DNA from: Linyphia triangularis
Lineage: Eukaryota > Arthropoda > Arachnida > Araneae > Linyphiidae
Assembly: GCA_963978545.1 (NCBI GenBank)
Contig: OZ021722.1
Location: 40,799,565 to 40,863,564, forward strand
Length of the DNA stretch: 64,000 nt
Direction: 5' to 3'
Shown: positions 1 to 11,784 of the stretch, in pieces
Layout of the letters: each line of letters starts with the position of its first letter
Numbering within the stretch: position 1 is the stretch's first letter
The notes under the pieces: model-generated
What the model saw: only the letters and a program-made list of their open reading frames with translations
The model's database searches: none
Told to the model about the DNA's origin: nothing
Made by a program: the position numbers and the translations under genes

Positions 1-664
1 CACGGCTAAAAGTTAACTAGTGGAATTTCAATTATCCGAGCAAATTCAGAAAATTTAAAGTGTATGCCGATGATAGTCAACAGCAGTACAAACTGTCTTC
101 TATGGAGAGGGTTTTCAATGTTAATGCAAATTTTTCTATCAATAAACTTATGGCTACTCAGCTTGGAAACAGAATATATGTTTGATTGATCGTTCAATGA
201 GGTAGGATAGCCATGCCACCACTTTCCCAGAGTTATATTTAACACTGATGGCAGCTGGCAAATGTTATTGAAGAAACGTAAGAAAAACTTTTGTCACTGC
301 ATGTTAAATGCTTTAATGGAAAAGCTGATTACAATAGTTGAGAAATGTACATTTATAAGAAAGAAAAAAAAAAGGTAATGTAGTGTTTAATTACTCAAGA
401 TCATTTTTTCTGAAATGGAGACAGACAGACAAAAGGAATTTCCATTATATATTTCCAAACATTCACATAAAAAATAATGCAAATAACGGCAATAAAGAAG
501 TTTGAAGCATTCAAATACTTAAATTAAAACACTGGCAATTTATTTTGTTTCTTTTTCAACAAAATATTTACTTAAAGGAAAATATAAAACTTGAAACAGT
601 TCTTTAATCCTGACTTGTCCATGAGTAAATAATATAATCCATTCAAACAAAGTTTTTATAATAG
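1..664. other. no gene seen
   Basis: AT-rich sequence with short homopolymer runs. I see no coding exon, RNA gene or recognisable repeat end here. Confidence 0.5.
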
Positions 665-1050
665 AAATTCTTTATATGCATTGCCAATATTTATGTTCCT
701 TAACATAGCGCCGATTCTGTAAACAGAGTGTGCTTGATTTTTTTCATCTCATTTTAAATATCAAAAACATTTCTATCAGCAAAATGTGCGGCAAACTACG
801 TTTCAAAATTTATTTCATTAATTGCTAGCGAAAGTGTGATTGGATGACGGCAAGTTGGTTTATTAGTATTTCGTAAAAGCGCCTTTTTAGTAACAGTAAC
901 AGCCCTAAAATTTTATAGAATGCTTTTCCTCGAACCTATCTGCCAAGTTTCAGCCCGATTGGATGACGGCAAGGGGGTTAATTATACCTCCGCAGATTCG
1001 CTCCAATCGACAAACATACACACAAAATCGAAGTTAATGTAAAGGATTTA
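665..1050 (+). repeat. family A element, copy 1 (TIR AAATCCTTTATAT)
   Basis: A dispersed element defined by comparing five copies in this window. The left end reads AAATTCTTTATATGCATTG and the right end is the inverted match, ATGTAAAGGATTT, so the ends form about 13 bp of terminal inverted repeat. Inside is the family's conserved block (CCGATTGGATGACGGCAAG, CCTCCGCAGATT, ACAAAATCGAAGTTAATG). There is no open reading frame, so it is a non-autonomous DNA-transposon-like or MITE-like repeat. The superfamily is not clear to me. Confidence 0.65.
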
Positions 1051-1348
1051 AAAAAAAAAGCAATATTGTTTTAGTCTGTTGTGCATTATACAAATATTCT
1101 CGAGACAAAGGTAAAAATTATTGAAATCATTCAACTTGGGAGCGCTTACTACAGAAAAGTATTCACAATGGACAATTCCCGAATTTTTTAAAAACGTGTG
1201 AAATTAATTTATATTTATGAAGAATTTCTTTCAGATTCCAAATATTTGAACTAAAGTTCTTTAAAAAAATGAGTTATTTAAACATTAAGAAAAGAAAATG
1301 CCTCAAAACCGAGCCAAAACCAGTCCAATCAAAACACACAACAAAAAT

Positions 1349-1527
1349 TGTGACGTCAAGGGTTCCTACTGTTTCGATGGTTATCGTGAGGTTTCTGCCA
1401 AATAGTTGGCGCTGGTACACCATTGTCATATTACGTACAGGTTGGCGCGATTTGCGAGAAACTTGCAAAACTGGTTTTCGTTGCAGCACTTCAAGCCAAG
1501 ATGTATGGGAAGCCTTTTGACGTCACA
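1349..1527. repeat. short element with inverted TGACGTCA ends
   Basis: Two perfect TGACGTCA palindromes (1351-1358 and 1518-1525) face each other. The similarity extends beyond the palindrome: GTGACGTCAAGGGTTCC on the left against GTGACGTCAAAAGGCTTCC read inward from the right. The enclosed 150 bp is richer in G+C than the surroundings. A small MITE is the simplest reading. Chance pairing of two CRE-like sites is the alternative. Confidence 0.35.
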
Positions 1528-1586
1528 TTCAATTCGAGCAGGATGAATCGTTTTCTCATCAACGTCTAACAGGAAAACATTGATTG

Positions 1587-1589
<3 letters not shown>

Positions 1590-1624
<35 letters not shown>
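1590..1624. repeat. poly(T) tract, about 35 nt
   Basis: An uninterrupted T run, either a simple repeat or the poly(A) tail of a minus-strand retrocopy. No retrocopy body is recognisable next to it. Confidence 0.8.
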
Positions 1625-1628
<4 letters not shown>

Positions 1629-2155
1629 CGCATTAAGCAGAAGTTTTTCTGTTTATGGCTTTTTCGAAACATTTAGAATTGAATAAAAAAAATTTTTAAA
1701 AAATGATGGAATTTTCCATTGAGAAACTTTAATCAAAACTTCGTCAGTTCTTATTCAGAGGCGAAATCAACTTAAAATTTTAAACTAATATATTATACCT
1801 GAATTGCAAAAATTAAAATAGTACTGAATGTGTGTTTTACAAATTTTGATTAGGGGTAGTAATTGGATTAGTATGGACATTTTCATGCGACATTCTGTTA
1901 TGATTGATTAAACTTCTTCATCTCACAGAAGTTTTATTGGAAAGACATGATAGGAAAAACGCTAACGTTACGGAAAAGCAATACATATAAGGCATGGCTG
2001 AGGTATAGAAAAGGAAAACGTGGCTGAATTATGTTTAACTACTTTTTTTTATAAGAGAATTTCAAAGTTCGGCTGCCTCTTCCGTAATTTCCGTCTTAAC
2101 TAGGGGATTTTGAATAGAGTTTCACTATTTTATACAACTTCATTTGTGAATTTTT
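1625..2155. other. no gene seen
   Basis: AT-rich spacer between the poly(T) tract and the first B element. Nothing recognisable. Confidence 0.5.
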
Positions 2156-2849
2156 ACTTTCAGTTACCCATTGTTTACATAGGGTAATGAAAGTATAGCA
2201 TTCGGTCAACAAAAAATTTTCAATTTTTTTTGTTGCATTTCTCCAAGTTTTGGAACATTCTGATTTCAAAAATATGATCTGGAAAAAATGTCTGTCTGTG
2301 TGTGTGTGTGTCTGTGGTCAGCATAACTCCCGAACAAATTGACCTACGATGTTCAAATTTGGTATGAGGGTTAGTGGCAGCCATGGGACCTACCATTAAG
2401 GTTTTCATCGAAGTCACGCATGCGCATAAGGTAGCTGCCATTGATAAAATCATGTTTTTAGTAATTGCTAAAAACGGCTCAAACGATATTGATTAAAATC
2501 GCTGTGGTAATGCCTCTTGAGGTATTCTAAACATCCTCACCTCCGAAATTTCCGTAAAAATGCTTTCATGGCGTAAAAAGTTGAAAAACAAATGCCTTCA
2601 ATACAGAGTTCAATGCATAGCTCATTAACGATCGTTTTTCTCCTCTCTTCAGTTTCACTTATAAGAAAGGATAATATAAGAATTAAAAGTACATCGCCAA
2701 AATCACCACTTTAAGAATTATCGCAAAAAATATCGCCAAACTGGCCATTTTTTCTAAACGATTGATGAAAATATAAAAACGGTAGCAAATCCACATCAGT
2801 ATTATAGTGTAATTGAAAGTTGTGCGATGTTCCCCTTTTCCGCTCCTAG
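2156..2849 (-). mobile_element. family B HINE-like element, copy 1
   Basis: Orientation is given with the hairpin end as 3'. The plus-strand left end is ACTTTCAGTTACCC, followed by its inverted partner GGGTAATGAAAGT, which together form the terminal hairpin. The right end is GTAATTGAAAGT followed by about 20 nt ending in CTAG. A (TG)n microsatellite lies inside at about 2298. The element is flanked by T on both sides (GAATTTTT and TTTTTTT) with no longer target duplication. Asymmetric inverted repeats, a 3' hairpin, a central microsatellite and T|T insertion are the known traits of Helentron-associated elements (HINEs). No Rep/helicase coding is present, so it is non-autonomous. Confidence 0.65.
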
Positions 2850-3958
2850 TTTTTTTTACGAAAGGCTTGAGTTAAATACGACATTTACCTCAAATTTATT
2901 GTAATAACAACAATAATAATTAAATAGTTTATTCACATAAGCGAAACATTATTCAATTTCTATATTAGACTGATTATTATAACACATTTTCAATCCCAAA
3001 TACAAATTTCCAAATTTTTATTGAAAACTGAAGATTATTGCTCATTTTTAATGTCAAGCTAACAATCAGAAAACGCAGATATTTGGGATTTAGGATTCAA
3101 ATTGAATTCCAAAAGATAAAAAAAAAAAAAAAACATTTGTGGGAAAAAGTATGGTTAAGATAGTTTAAAAGTAAGCACGTGTATTAATTCAGACTTTTCA
3201 TTACGGATATCTGTATCCCTTATATTTGCTATCTTATCTCTCAATGATGTTTTGGGATGGTGAAGTTGACAGATATGAGTACTTTTCGCTTATCTATCAT
3301 CATCCTCAGATAACGCTTTGTTTTCGACTAGATGTCGCTTTGGAAGTCCAAGATCGCCCACGCATGGATAAGTCAACAATCCTGAGTTTATCACTGGCAG
3401 CCACTTATGGGTCAATAAGGATGCGATACTCGTACGGCAGATACGAGGAAGATAAGACTTTTTCAAAATATCAACACGGACGGGAAAGCGATATCAATTG
3501 GATTGTTTAGTTTTTACACGCATCATGAAGCTGTGTCTTCCAAGAGTAATTCTTTGAATAAAGCATTCCACGGGCAGAATTATATAGCACTTGTTTAAAG
3601 CCTGTTCTAATAAACAGTATATTTTGGTGTATATATACTGTTTAGACTAAAGCAAAACGAAATCTGAATAACATCACTAATGAATATTGGAATTGTCACT
3701 TTATTTATTGCTCCATGGTTATTATTATTATTATTTTAATTTTTAAAAATGTGAAACAGAAAAAAAAAAAATAAGGGAACATTGAAAACTTGGCCAAAAG
3801 AAATGATCTATAAAAAAAAAAATGTAACCGACTCATCGAGATTTGAAACTAGCTATTTACGATCTGCTCGAATATTTAAACGTTTGAACTATCTAAGATA
3901 CATTGATACACGAAATAATTTTTCTGTAAACAATTACTAATTATCTACCCAACTTATT
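2850..3958. other. no gene recognised; one GC-richer ORF
   Basis: Mostly AT-rich spacer. At 3226-3510 (plus) there is a 94-codon open frame in a stretch with more G+C than its flanks. Its product resembles nothing I know and no convincing splice sites frame it, so I do not call it a gene. A short ATT repeat lies near 3720. Confidence 0.4.
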
Positions 3959-4684
3959 ACTTTCAATTACCCATATGTATACATAGGGTAATGAAAGTAT
4001 AGCATTCGGTCACAAAAAAAAAATTCGATTTTTTGCATTCCTCCACGTTTTTGAATATCCTGATTGCAAAAAAGTGATCTAGAAAAAATATCTGTCTGTG
4101 TGTATGTGTGTACGTGGTCAGCATAACTCCAGAGCAAATTGATATATGATGTTCGAATTTGGTGTGCGGGTTGGTGGCGGCACAAGGACTTACTATTAAG
4201 GTTTTCGTCAAAATCGTGCATGCGCATAAGGTAGCTGCCATTGAAAAAATCATATTTTTCAGTAATTGCTAAAAAAGCGGGTCTAACGATTTTGTCCAAA
4301 ATTGCTGTGGTAATGCCTCTTCAGGTATTCTAAACATCCCCACCTCCGAAATTCCCGTAAAAATGTTTTAGTGGCGAAAATAGTTGAAAAACAAATGCCG
4401 TCAACTCAGAGTTCTTTTTCCTTGAGAATACCTCATTAACGATCGTTTTTTCTTCTCTCCTCAGTTTCACTTACAAGAAAGGATAATATAAGAACTATCG
4501 AAAAGTATTATCCAAAATTATCATTTTGGCGAAGGGTGTTCCCATACAAGATTTATCGCAAAAAATATCACCAAACTGGCCAATTTTGCTAAATGAATGA
4601 TGAAAATATAAAAACGGTACACGACACAAATCCACATCAATATTATTGAGTAATTGAAAGTTGTGCGATGTTCCACACCCCGAG
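3959..4684 (-). mobile_element. family B HINE-like element, copy 2
   Basis: Full-length copy. The left end ACTTTCAATTACCC plus GGGTAATGAAAGT forms the terminal hairpin, around a palindromic TATGTATACATA core. The right end has GTAATTGAAAGTTGTGCGATG and finishes in CGAG, where other copies have CTAG. Flanks are TT on the left and TTTTTT on the right. A (TG)n tract lies at about 4097. Two minus-strand open frames of about 100 codons inside it are chance readings of the repeat. Confidence 0.65.
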
Positions 4685-4844
4685 TTTTTTACTAAACTGT
4701 TCAGTCTGTAAGTAACATAACACGAGGAGGGGAAAGTGACGGAGGGGGAGGCATTTTTTATTTTTAAATAATTTATTAAATGTTTTGTTGATACAACAAA
4801 CGCAAAAGGGACAATAATAAAACCCATAAAAAAGTTTTTAATAT

Positions 4845-5361
4845 AAATCTTCTATATGCATTTCCAATTTTTATATTCATGCCGTTCCACGCCGTTTATG
4901 TTGTCAGCGTGCGCCTGGTGTTGACATATAATTTTAAAAATTAAAAACATCTCTATCAGCAAAATATGCTGTAAACTACTTTCAAAATTTATTCATTAAA
5001 AATGAGTGTGAATTTATGCACTCATATCCAAATATCTTTTATTTATTCTGATTAAAACAATTTTATTATTCATTTATTTATTAAAACAATTTTGGCAACA
5101 GGAAAACGTTTCTTCAGTGATCTATTAAATGCTATTTCAGCGCGATTGGATAACGGCAAGTTGGTTTATTAGTATTCTATAAAAGCGATCTTTTATTGAT
5201 AGTGACAGCTGCCAAAATTTGATAGAATGCATTATCATCGACATAGAATCTATCTGCCAAGTTTCTATCCGATTGGACTCCGCAGATTTTCCCGCCATCG
5301 ACGTATCCAGCCACCCACCCACACAAGTACTCACAAAATCGAAGATAACATAAAGGATTTA
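4845..5361 (+). repeat. family A element, copy 2
   Basis: The left end AAATCTTCTATATGCATT and the right end ACATAAAGGATTT are the family's inverted ends. It is longer than copy 1 because of extra AT-rich sequence near 5040-5100. The conserved block (GCGATTGGATAACGGCAAG, CTCCGCAGATTTTCC, ACAAAATCGAAG) is present. It starts 160 bp after a B element. Confidence 0.65.
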
Positions 5362-7382
5362 AATAATAGCATTTTTTGTCAAGTCATGAGAATTCTTGTT
5401 ATCAGTTTATTACTTGTCCATTTCAAAACCAAGAACATAATTAGAATTATGAATGTATTTTCCTTTTCACATTTCACAATCAAACGAGTTGAGACATTTA
5501 AAATATGTGGAACAAATTTCTAGTTTGAATTTAAAATTCTAGTTATTAACTTCTTTTTTTTTTTCATATAAGCTTAGGCTTTGGAGTTCCATTCTGTTAC
5601 TTAAATGACGAACGTTTGGAATTGAAAATAAAACAATAGTAAATACGACAACGAACAAAATTTTCTTAAAAAAAAAAAGCATCAAACTAAGAGGAACTTC
5701 GCCCACATTTCAGGTTTTCTTCCATGAAAGGTACTACTTTGACATTGAAGCTGAAGTTTTATCGAAAAGAGTTGTTCCGATTGCTACATGCACATTCTTT
5801 AGATGAGTAATGCTTGCATAATCTCGCGCTTCCTATTCCTAGTGTTGGTTTCTTCAGAACAAACAACGGCCGGAAGCAATGACGACTTTTCAGTATGAGC
5901 TCACATTGCTCGAGAAGGGTTATTTATAATCTTCGAACATTATCAGGCATCCGCCAAGTCGGCATTGAATTTCCAAGATAAGCATGGTGGGTGTTGCGTT
6001 CTTCATATTTAATACTTTGCCTAAGTTAAATTATAACCATACGGAGAATAGGAGAGCACAAAAAAATAACCAATTGATGCGTAATGTATTTTGCAGATTG
6101 AAGACAGAAAAACGTTTTTCTCTAGAATTCTTTAGGCTTAGACTTTTCTCTAGGGATTTCAAAAAAAAAAAAAAAAAAAATTTTTTTTTTTTTTTAACTT
6201 GAATTTTTGATAACTTGAGAAAAAATGTTGAAAGATAATCATGAAACGGTATAGCATGCACATTTTAGTTTAAGTATTTAAATATCTTTTTGAATAAAAA
6301 AAAAAAATGGATACAAATGCAAAAGAAAATGTTGAAAGAACTCGTTCATCGGTTGTGAAATATTAGACAGATTTCTAAAAACAATCCGAGAAACAATATT
6401 ACAATTAAATTAAATTTCATTTAGTTTGAAAAGATGCATTTTATTGAAGGCTGTTTTAAAAGTTTTTTTTTTTTTTTTTTCTTTTTTTTTTTTCCTTCTG
6501 ACAAAACTAAAATGCTATCTTACAGCATTGATTCAAATACATTTCTAAATAAAAAAAAATTGGCTTTTAATTATTGTTACTGTTACATTTTAGCTGAAGA
6601 AACTTTTCAACTATCCATCTATTTTTTTATATTCAAAACCAATATAGAAAAATCAATAGGCTTAAGTATTTTTTCTTTTGGGGGGGGGGGAGGGAATACG
6701 AAAGTTTACGCTGCCTAATCTAAAAGTGTTATTATTTCAATGTGTAGCTAAACCGTTCACCATAGTTGCTTACTTAGCTATGAATTTAAAATTTACTATT
6801 GCTAGCCGGACCTGAAAAATGAAAAAAAATATATAATGTATTTATTCACGATATTTTGGAAAATCTTGGAAACGGAGGAAAAGCCTTCAACAGTAATACA
6901 GTTCAAACCAGTTGGGCTAGAAAAGTATATCTATGAGCCTTCAAACTAGTTCCAGTGTAAACATAAGCGTTAAATATTATTAGTTTTTTTTTCTATTAAG
7001 GTTCTTTCGTCGCTTTAGAGAGGCAACAATACAGTGGCCGTGACTCGTATATGACCTTGAGAACGAGTTTCCCTTATTACGTTTCCAGACGCAAAAGCGT
7101 CCATCTTTTGAACCCATGACTCAGTTTAGGACAAGAATTGAACAATTCAAATTACAGGAAAAAATAAGAGTTTTCAAAGAACTCAGCTGCGAAGCAAAAT
7201 AATCGTGTCTGATGTCGCTGAGATTATAAACTTCCGAGTAGAAAATAAAAAAATATACATATATAATAATAAAAATTAAAAAAAAAAAAGAAAGAATGGA
7301 ATTAAGTATGGCTCTCTATTTTTATAATGAATAAAAGTCACGTACAACTACTTCGATGCAATAGGTTTTATTGCTAACTTTT
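5362..7382. other. no gene seen; A20/T15 palindrome
   Basis: No exon, RNA gene or dispersed repeat is recognised. Position 6161-6195 is a run of 20 A directly followed by 15 T. A T-rich tract lies at 6463-6494 and a short G run near 6680. Short open frames here cover these low-complexity tracts and are not credible. Confidence 0.45.
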
Positions 7383-7808
7383 TTAATGCAATTGAGTATT
7401 TCTTTCAAATGACAAATTGGAATAACTTGCATCGTAAAAAAGATTTCTTAACGATAATCTTTTGTATGTTAAGAAAAATACTTTTAAATTAAAAAAAAAA
7501 TCTTTTGGCTTTACATCAATTTTAAAATTGGTCCCCATTATTCCTTCTTTACATACATTAGAGAGTCCATTATTTGGTTGCATGGCTAAATTTACAGTTA
7601 CCCAACTGGTATGAAATTCGAGAAGTGTTAGTTGCGTTGGAAGACATTTGACACAAACTGAAGCTTTATTCCTCATACGATTTAAATCCAAAAAATCGAC
7701 AAGTTTTAAAAGAACAAAATTATCAATTATTCGTCTCTGAAATGCAGGAAAATAACTTTTCATACAGTTAGTTATACGACATAACGATTCTAATAGTAAA
7801 AAAGACAT
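7383..7808 (-). CDS. unrecognised 141-codon ORF
   Basis: This is the longest uninterrupted frame in the window. The product begins MSFLLLESLCRITNC, has a scatter of cysteines and basic residues, and ends in a Phe/Leu/Lys-rich tail that follows low-complexity A/T codons. I recognise no domain, signal peptide or clear transmembrane segment. In DNA this AT-rich a frame of this length is uncommon but can arise by chance. There is no neighbour to give context. Treat it as an open frame, not as a gene. Confidence 0.15.
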   Translation of the reverse strand: MSFLLLESLCRITNCMKSYFPAFQRRIIDNFVLLKLVDFLDLNRMRNKASVCVKCLPTQLTLLEFHTSWVTVNLAMQPNNGLSNVCKEGIMGTNFKIDVKPKDFFFNLKVFFLTYKRLSLRNLFYDASYSNLSFERNTQLH

Positions 7809-7857
7809 CTGTCACGATAGAATGCTATTTTAGGGTTAGACAGCATCACAATCATGT

Positions 7858-8104
7858 TTGCCTAATGGCCGTGATTGCAAACGTACACAATATGCATTCG
7901 CGTGCGGGAATGAGAGTGGTACCAAGCTGTCTATGCCGCTGCCAGATGTCTGTCAAGTATTTACAGGTGGCATCGCTATTATTGTGTTACACCGCCATGA
8001 CACAGCCAAAAGAAATAGAGAGGAAAGGCTGATGAAGTCACCGTCAAAAGAATTCGTTTCTCTTTTGGTATTATTTCCGTCTTGGATTTCAACCAACGTC
8101 GCAG
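7858..8104 (+). CDS. possible exon ending at a GT donor
   Basis: A stretch of higher G+C with an open frame from ATG 7858 that runs into a good donor context, GTCGCAG|GTAATC, at 8104/8105. About 82 codons are open to the donor. The product, beginning MPNGRDCKRTQYAF, resembles nothing I know. No strong acceptor is seen upstream, so it could only be a first exon. The evidence is composition plus one splice site. Confidence 0.15.
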
Positions 8105-8219
8105 GTAATCAGTCGAGAACGAATTTCCCCCATAATATTATGTCTCTGATTTTCCCTGATCTTGCTTCGAGAAGATTTCACACAAAAAAAAAAAACGAGA
8201 GAAAAAAACCGATTTAGAA

Positions 8220-9935
8220 CTTTCATCAAGCTTGGTGACAAAAATTGCGCTAATTCTCAATTAGCGAATTGTGTTTTCTAGAACCTTTTAAAAAGGTGAC
8301 GTGGTTATTTTCGTGCCGAATACAGTATTCTGACTTAGGCAACTAAATTATTTAAAAAACCTAGTAAATATTAATATTGAAATAAATTAAATAAAACAAA
8401 ACTGTTCAAGACTAATGTTGAAATGTTGTCAATATATTTTACGACAAAAATTAAAGAAGCAAAATGAAACACCAGATTATAGTTAAAAGTAATATTTAAT
8501 ACTGAATGACTCTCTCCCTTTTTGCTAACGCCTCGAGACGTTATAAATAGTGATCCTAATGTAATAATTCACTATTCAAAGCTGAATCCAAGTTAGATAC
8601 GAGAATTTAAGTCATACAATACATCTAACTAATGCAGAGTTAAAGTTATACCTGCTGTGATCCTCAGTTAGTGTTACGAACCATTATGTAACAGAGGTAA
8701 AAGAAAATTAAGTCATCCACGGCAACTGTAAAATGGATCAATTAATAAAAATAGGCAGTTTAAAATTAATAATTAGTTTAAAAATTTACTAGACTTATGG
8801 TAAACTTAACCTTTAAAACTATACATTGACTTGTCAAAGTTTTTTTTTTTAATATTTTAAAATATTTAATATGCACATAAAACACTAAGTTGGCATTGAC
8901 TTAAAGTTATTACAAATGATGAATGTCTATTGTGCTTTTGAACCATAACATTTACACTTTAGCAAGAATAAACCACACATTTTCTATTTGGGCTAACTTT
9001 TATTTATAACTTTAAGTTGTCACGTTTTAAATAGAAAATATTTACAGCTTGCAGTGAAAAGCGTCTTTGATTTAGTTTGAAATAACGCCTTACATGACTT
9101 AATTATTATCCAAAGGTGTTGCAGCTGTTTATGAGTCATGGTAAATTTTTGCGGGAACTAAATTAACTCTATTCAGCTATTGTTCAAGCTTTTTGGCTCA
9201 GTAGGTAGTAAGTACTGTTTTATGAGGATCCAATCTGGACAGTTAAAATTTAAATCAATTGGAAAATGTTTTTATATATTTACAAGACAACTCTTTACTG
9301 TATAAAGATTTGTTTCCAGGTACATAAGAATGTAAACAGGTCGTCCTAGAACTCTTTAACTTTCATTTGTTTAATTCTTAAACTCTGGATATGTTCATTA
9401 AAATTACATCAGATTTACTAAAACGTTTAATTTAAGATTTAACCAAAACATTTTTTAAGTTTGACAAACCGAGAAATAACTGGGAATATTCAATCAAAAT
9501 TATCATTGAAAAATTTGGCTCTGTTTCGGTATAGATCTATTATTATTTTGATATGGTAAGATATTGACTTCAAAACGTAATGGATTCCATGCATATTTAT
9601 AAATTTTAATTTTAGGAACACATATTTTGATTAAATATTTGCATATATATATTTTAAAATAACAGAAAACTTAACCCGCAGGATCTTTTTGTCTTTTTTT
9701 CAAGAGTTTGTAACGAAGTTTAATTTCTTTAAAAGTTATATGCTCGAAATTTCATTAAGAGCAAAGGATGTTTAGAGGAGGCACATGTATTTTGAGAATA
9801 GGGGCGACTTGGAAGAACCTTATGTTTCTAAACTGGTATTTCTATCTGCTCACAACAAAGCTTTACATGTTCAAAGTTAATTTGAACAACAAGAATACAG
9901 AGCAAACTTGAGGAGAAAAGGAGAAACCATTACGT

Positions 9936-9936
<1 letters not shown>
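8220..9936. other. no gene seen; weak tRNA-like A box
   Basis: AT-rich spacer. At about 9195-9260 a segment reads like a decayed tRNA-type A box (GGCTCAGTAGGTAG) but has no good B box, so it could be an old SINE head. Nothing else is recognised. Confidence 0.4.

Positions 9937-9964
<28 letters not shown>
9937..9964. repeat. poly(T) tract, 28 nt
   Basis: Uninterrupted T run just upstream of B copy 7. Confidence 0.8.
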
Positions 9965-9967
<3 letters not shown>

Positions 9968-10001
9968 GAAGCAGAAATTTTTTTTAAGTGCACAAAGTAA
10001 A

Positions 10002-10450
10002 CTAGGGGTAAAGAACATCACTCAACTTTCAATTACACAATCAAATTGGTCAGTGCATTAAAATTTGATATGGTTTTATTTGCCGTTTTCATATTTTCTA
10101 TTCAGATTATCTGGCGCCGTCAGCAACACGAGGGCTATAATGCGCCGAAACATTTCGTCATTTAACAAACCAACATACATTTACAAACACCCATGCCTAC
10201 ACGGGACTCGAACCCGCAACCTCGCGGTCTAGAAGCCAGCATGCTAACCACTATACCGTTTGGTCGGCGTTTTCATATTTTCACTCATTCATATAAAATG
10301 GCCAGTTTTGTGAACTGTTTGGCAATAATTTTTACATGAAAAAACACCCCGCAAAAGTGGCGATGTTATTCAATAGACATGACATTGTCCTTTCTTGTGC
10401 GAGAAACAGAAAGAAAAAAAAAATCAATCGTTAATGGGAGATGACCAAGG
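10002..10450 (+). mobile_element. family B element copy 7, truncated, split by a SINE
   Basis: The 5' end CTAGGGGTA and the subterminal ACTTTCAATTAC match the other B copies. The body continues after the SINE (AAAATGGCCAG, TGGCAATAATTTTTACAT, TTCTTGTGCGAGAAAC) and similarity fades near 10450. The hairpin 3' end is therefore missing. The SINE at 10099-10267 interrupts it and is flanked by duplicated B sequence. Confidence 0.6.
10099..10267 (-). mobile_element. tRNA-derived SINE, copy 1
   Basis: Read on the minus strand, it begins with a tRNA-like head: A-box region GGTATAGTGGTTAGC and a consensus-like B box, GGTTCGAGTCC. An unrelated body follows (TTTCGGCGCATTATAGCC, TGACGGCGCCAGATAATC). A 15-bp target duplication, CGTTTTCATATTTTC, flanks it at 10084-10098 and 10268-10282. 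A tRNA-like head with an internal Pol III promoter and a long target duplication defines a SINE. The partner LINE is not visible here. Confidence 0.8.
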
Positions 10451-11263
10451 TATGTATTTCTATATTTTTAAAAATATATGGCGAGTATAAGAAAATATAC
10501 TATTTCACTGATTTAGAATGAGAAAGTAAAACTTAAATAACTAAATTTTGATCCTAGGAGAACCAATAGTCTAACAAACATGACTTGGTGTCATACAAAA
10601 ACCCCTAGAAGCCTTCTTTGAAAATCTGTTTGGAAAACCAGATGAAAATATAAAGGGAAAAAAATCTGTAAATGTTTTTTCACCTTGGCGAGAGTTAGCG
10701 CGCAGTAGAAAACACGCTTATAAACATCAAAATTAATAATAATTGGGGTATCAAGGGGAAAATAGATATCAGTAAAAAACCATTTGTAAATGACAATATC
10801 CTAAACAGACGAATGAGGTAAACTATTAATATTCATTCCAAATCCTTCAATAAGTTAGTGGACTTATTTTAGAGTGCATCATAAAGTTATTCAATGTTTC
10901 ACACTCCTTGTTTACATTTATGCCGTTTTCTTAGAAAAAAGGAATACTGTTATACTATTTTACGTATTACAAACTTTTTTTCTCCAAGTGCATTCTTAAT
11001 TTTTTATCAAATGTTAAATCGCAACTTTTTATTTAAGAAAGTATTACACAGGCCAATAAAAATTTTTTTTTTTTTTTGGTGCCAAAGATTTTAGAACTGA
11101 TTTTAGCTATATTTGGGGTGCTGAATCTAAATATGAAATCAGTTTTTCTCTATCAGCTCCAGTTTTTTAGATCAGTGCTTCACGAAATGTGCAATTCTAA
11201 CTCCATTTTGAGAAGTTGTAAACCATATATAAAAAAGTTGGTTATTATTTCTGTATAGTAAAT
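10451..11263. other. no gene seen
   Basis: AT-rich spacer between the B/SINE composite and the pseudogene. Open frames of about 60 codons near 10894 and 11076 are AT-rich and unsupported. Confidence 0.45.
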
Positions 11264-11784
11264 ATGACTGGAATCAATCAAAACAAACTTAGCAGGTGGA
11301 CTTATTCTAATTTAGTCTCTCATGCAAGACGCTTGGTCCCTCAAGCAGATTAAGTGCCGACCAACGGTTCACCAACTATCAAAGTGAGGACGAGTATTAG
11401 TCCATTTGATCAACCTTCTGATACTAATGAAGGTGATAGTGATTATGAGGAGATATCCTCAATTGCTCCATGTTTCAACTAGGATGAATTAAATAACTTC
11501 ACCAGAGATCTCAACCTGTCAAAAGAAGCTTTCAGGTTGAATGAAAAAAAAAAAAAATTACTTTAACAAGGAACCAAAATTACTTTTTACCGTACAAGAA
11601 AAAATGACCTGCTAGTATTCTTCTCTCAAGATGACGATCTTGTATTTTGTCACGAAATTAGGACTCCTGGAAAAATGGGTCTTCCTTAATATTTTTCAGA
11701 TGTTTTTTTGCCTTTTTATTGACAGCTCAAAGTGGAGTTTAAAATGTGTTCTTCTACACAATGGGAACAAATGTGGTTCAATAC

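Noticed and set aside
2220..2453. Minus-strand ORFs in B copies (also 3963-4299)
   Set aside because: The same frames recur because the repeat recurs. The encoded peptides follow the TG microsatellite and have no domain.
5227..5523. 98-codon plus-strand ORF
   Set aside because: Starts within family A copy 2 and runs into AT-rich spacer. No independent support.
6434..6718. 94-codon plus-strand ORF
   Set aside because: Consists largely of poly-Phe from a T tract and poly-Gly from a G run.
10204..10267. tRNA gene on the minus strand
   Set aside because: Has A and B boxes, but the stems do not pair fully, the body continues as a repeat, and a target duplication flanks it. It is the SINE head.
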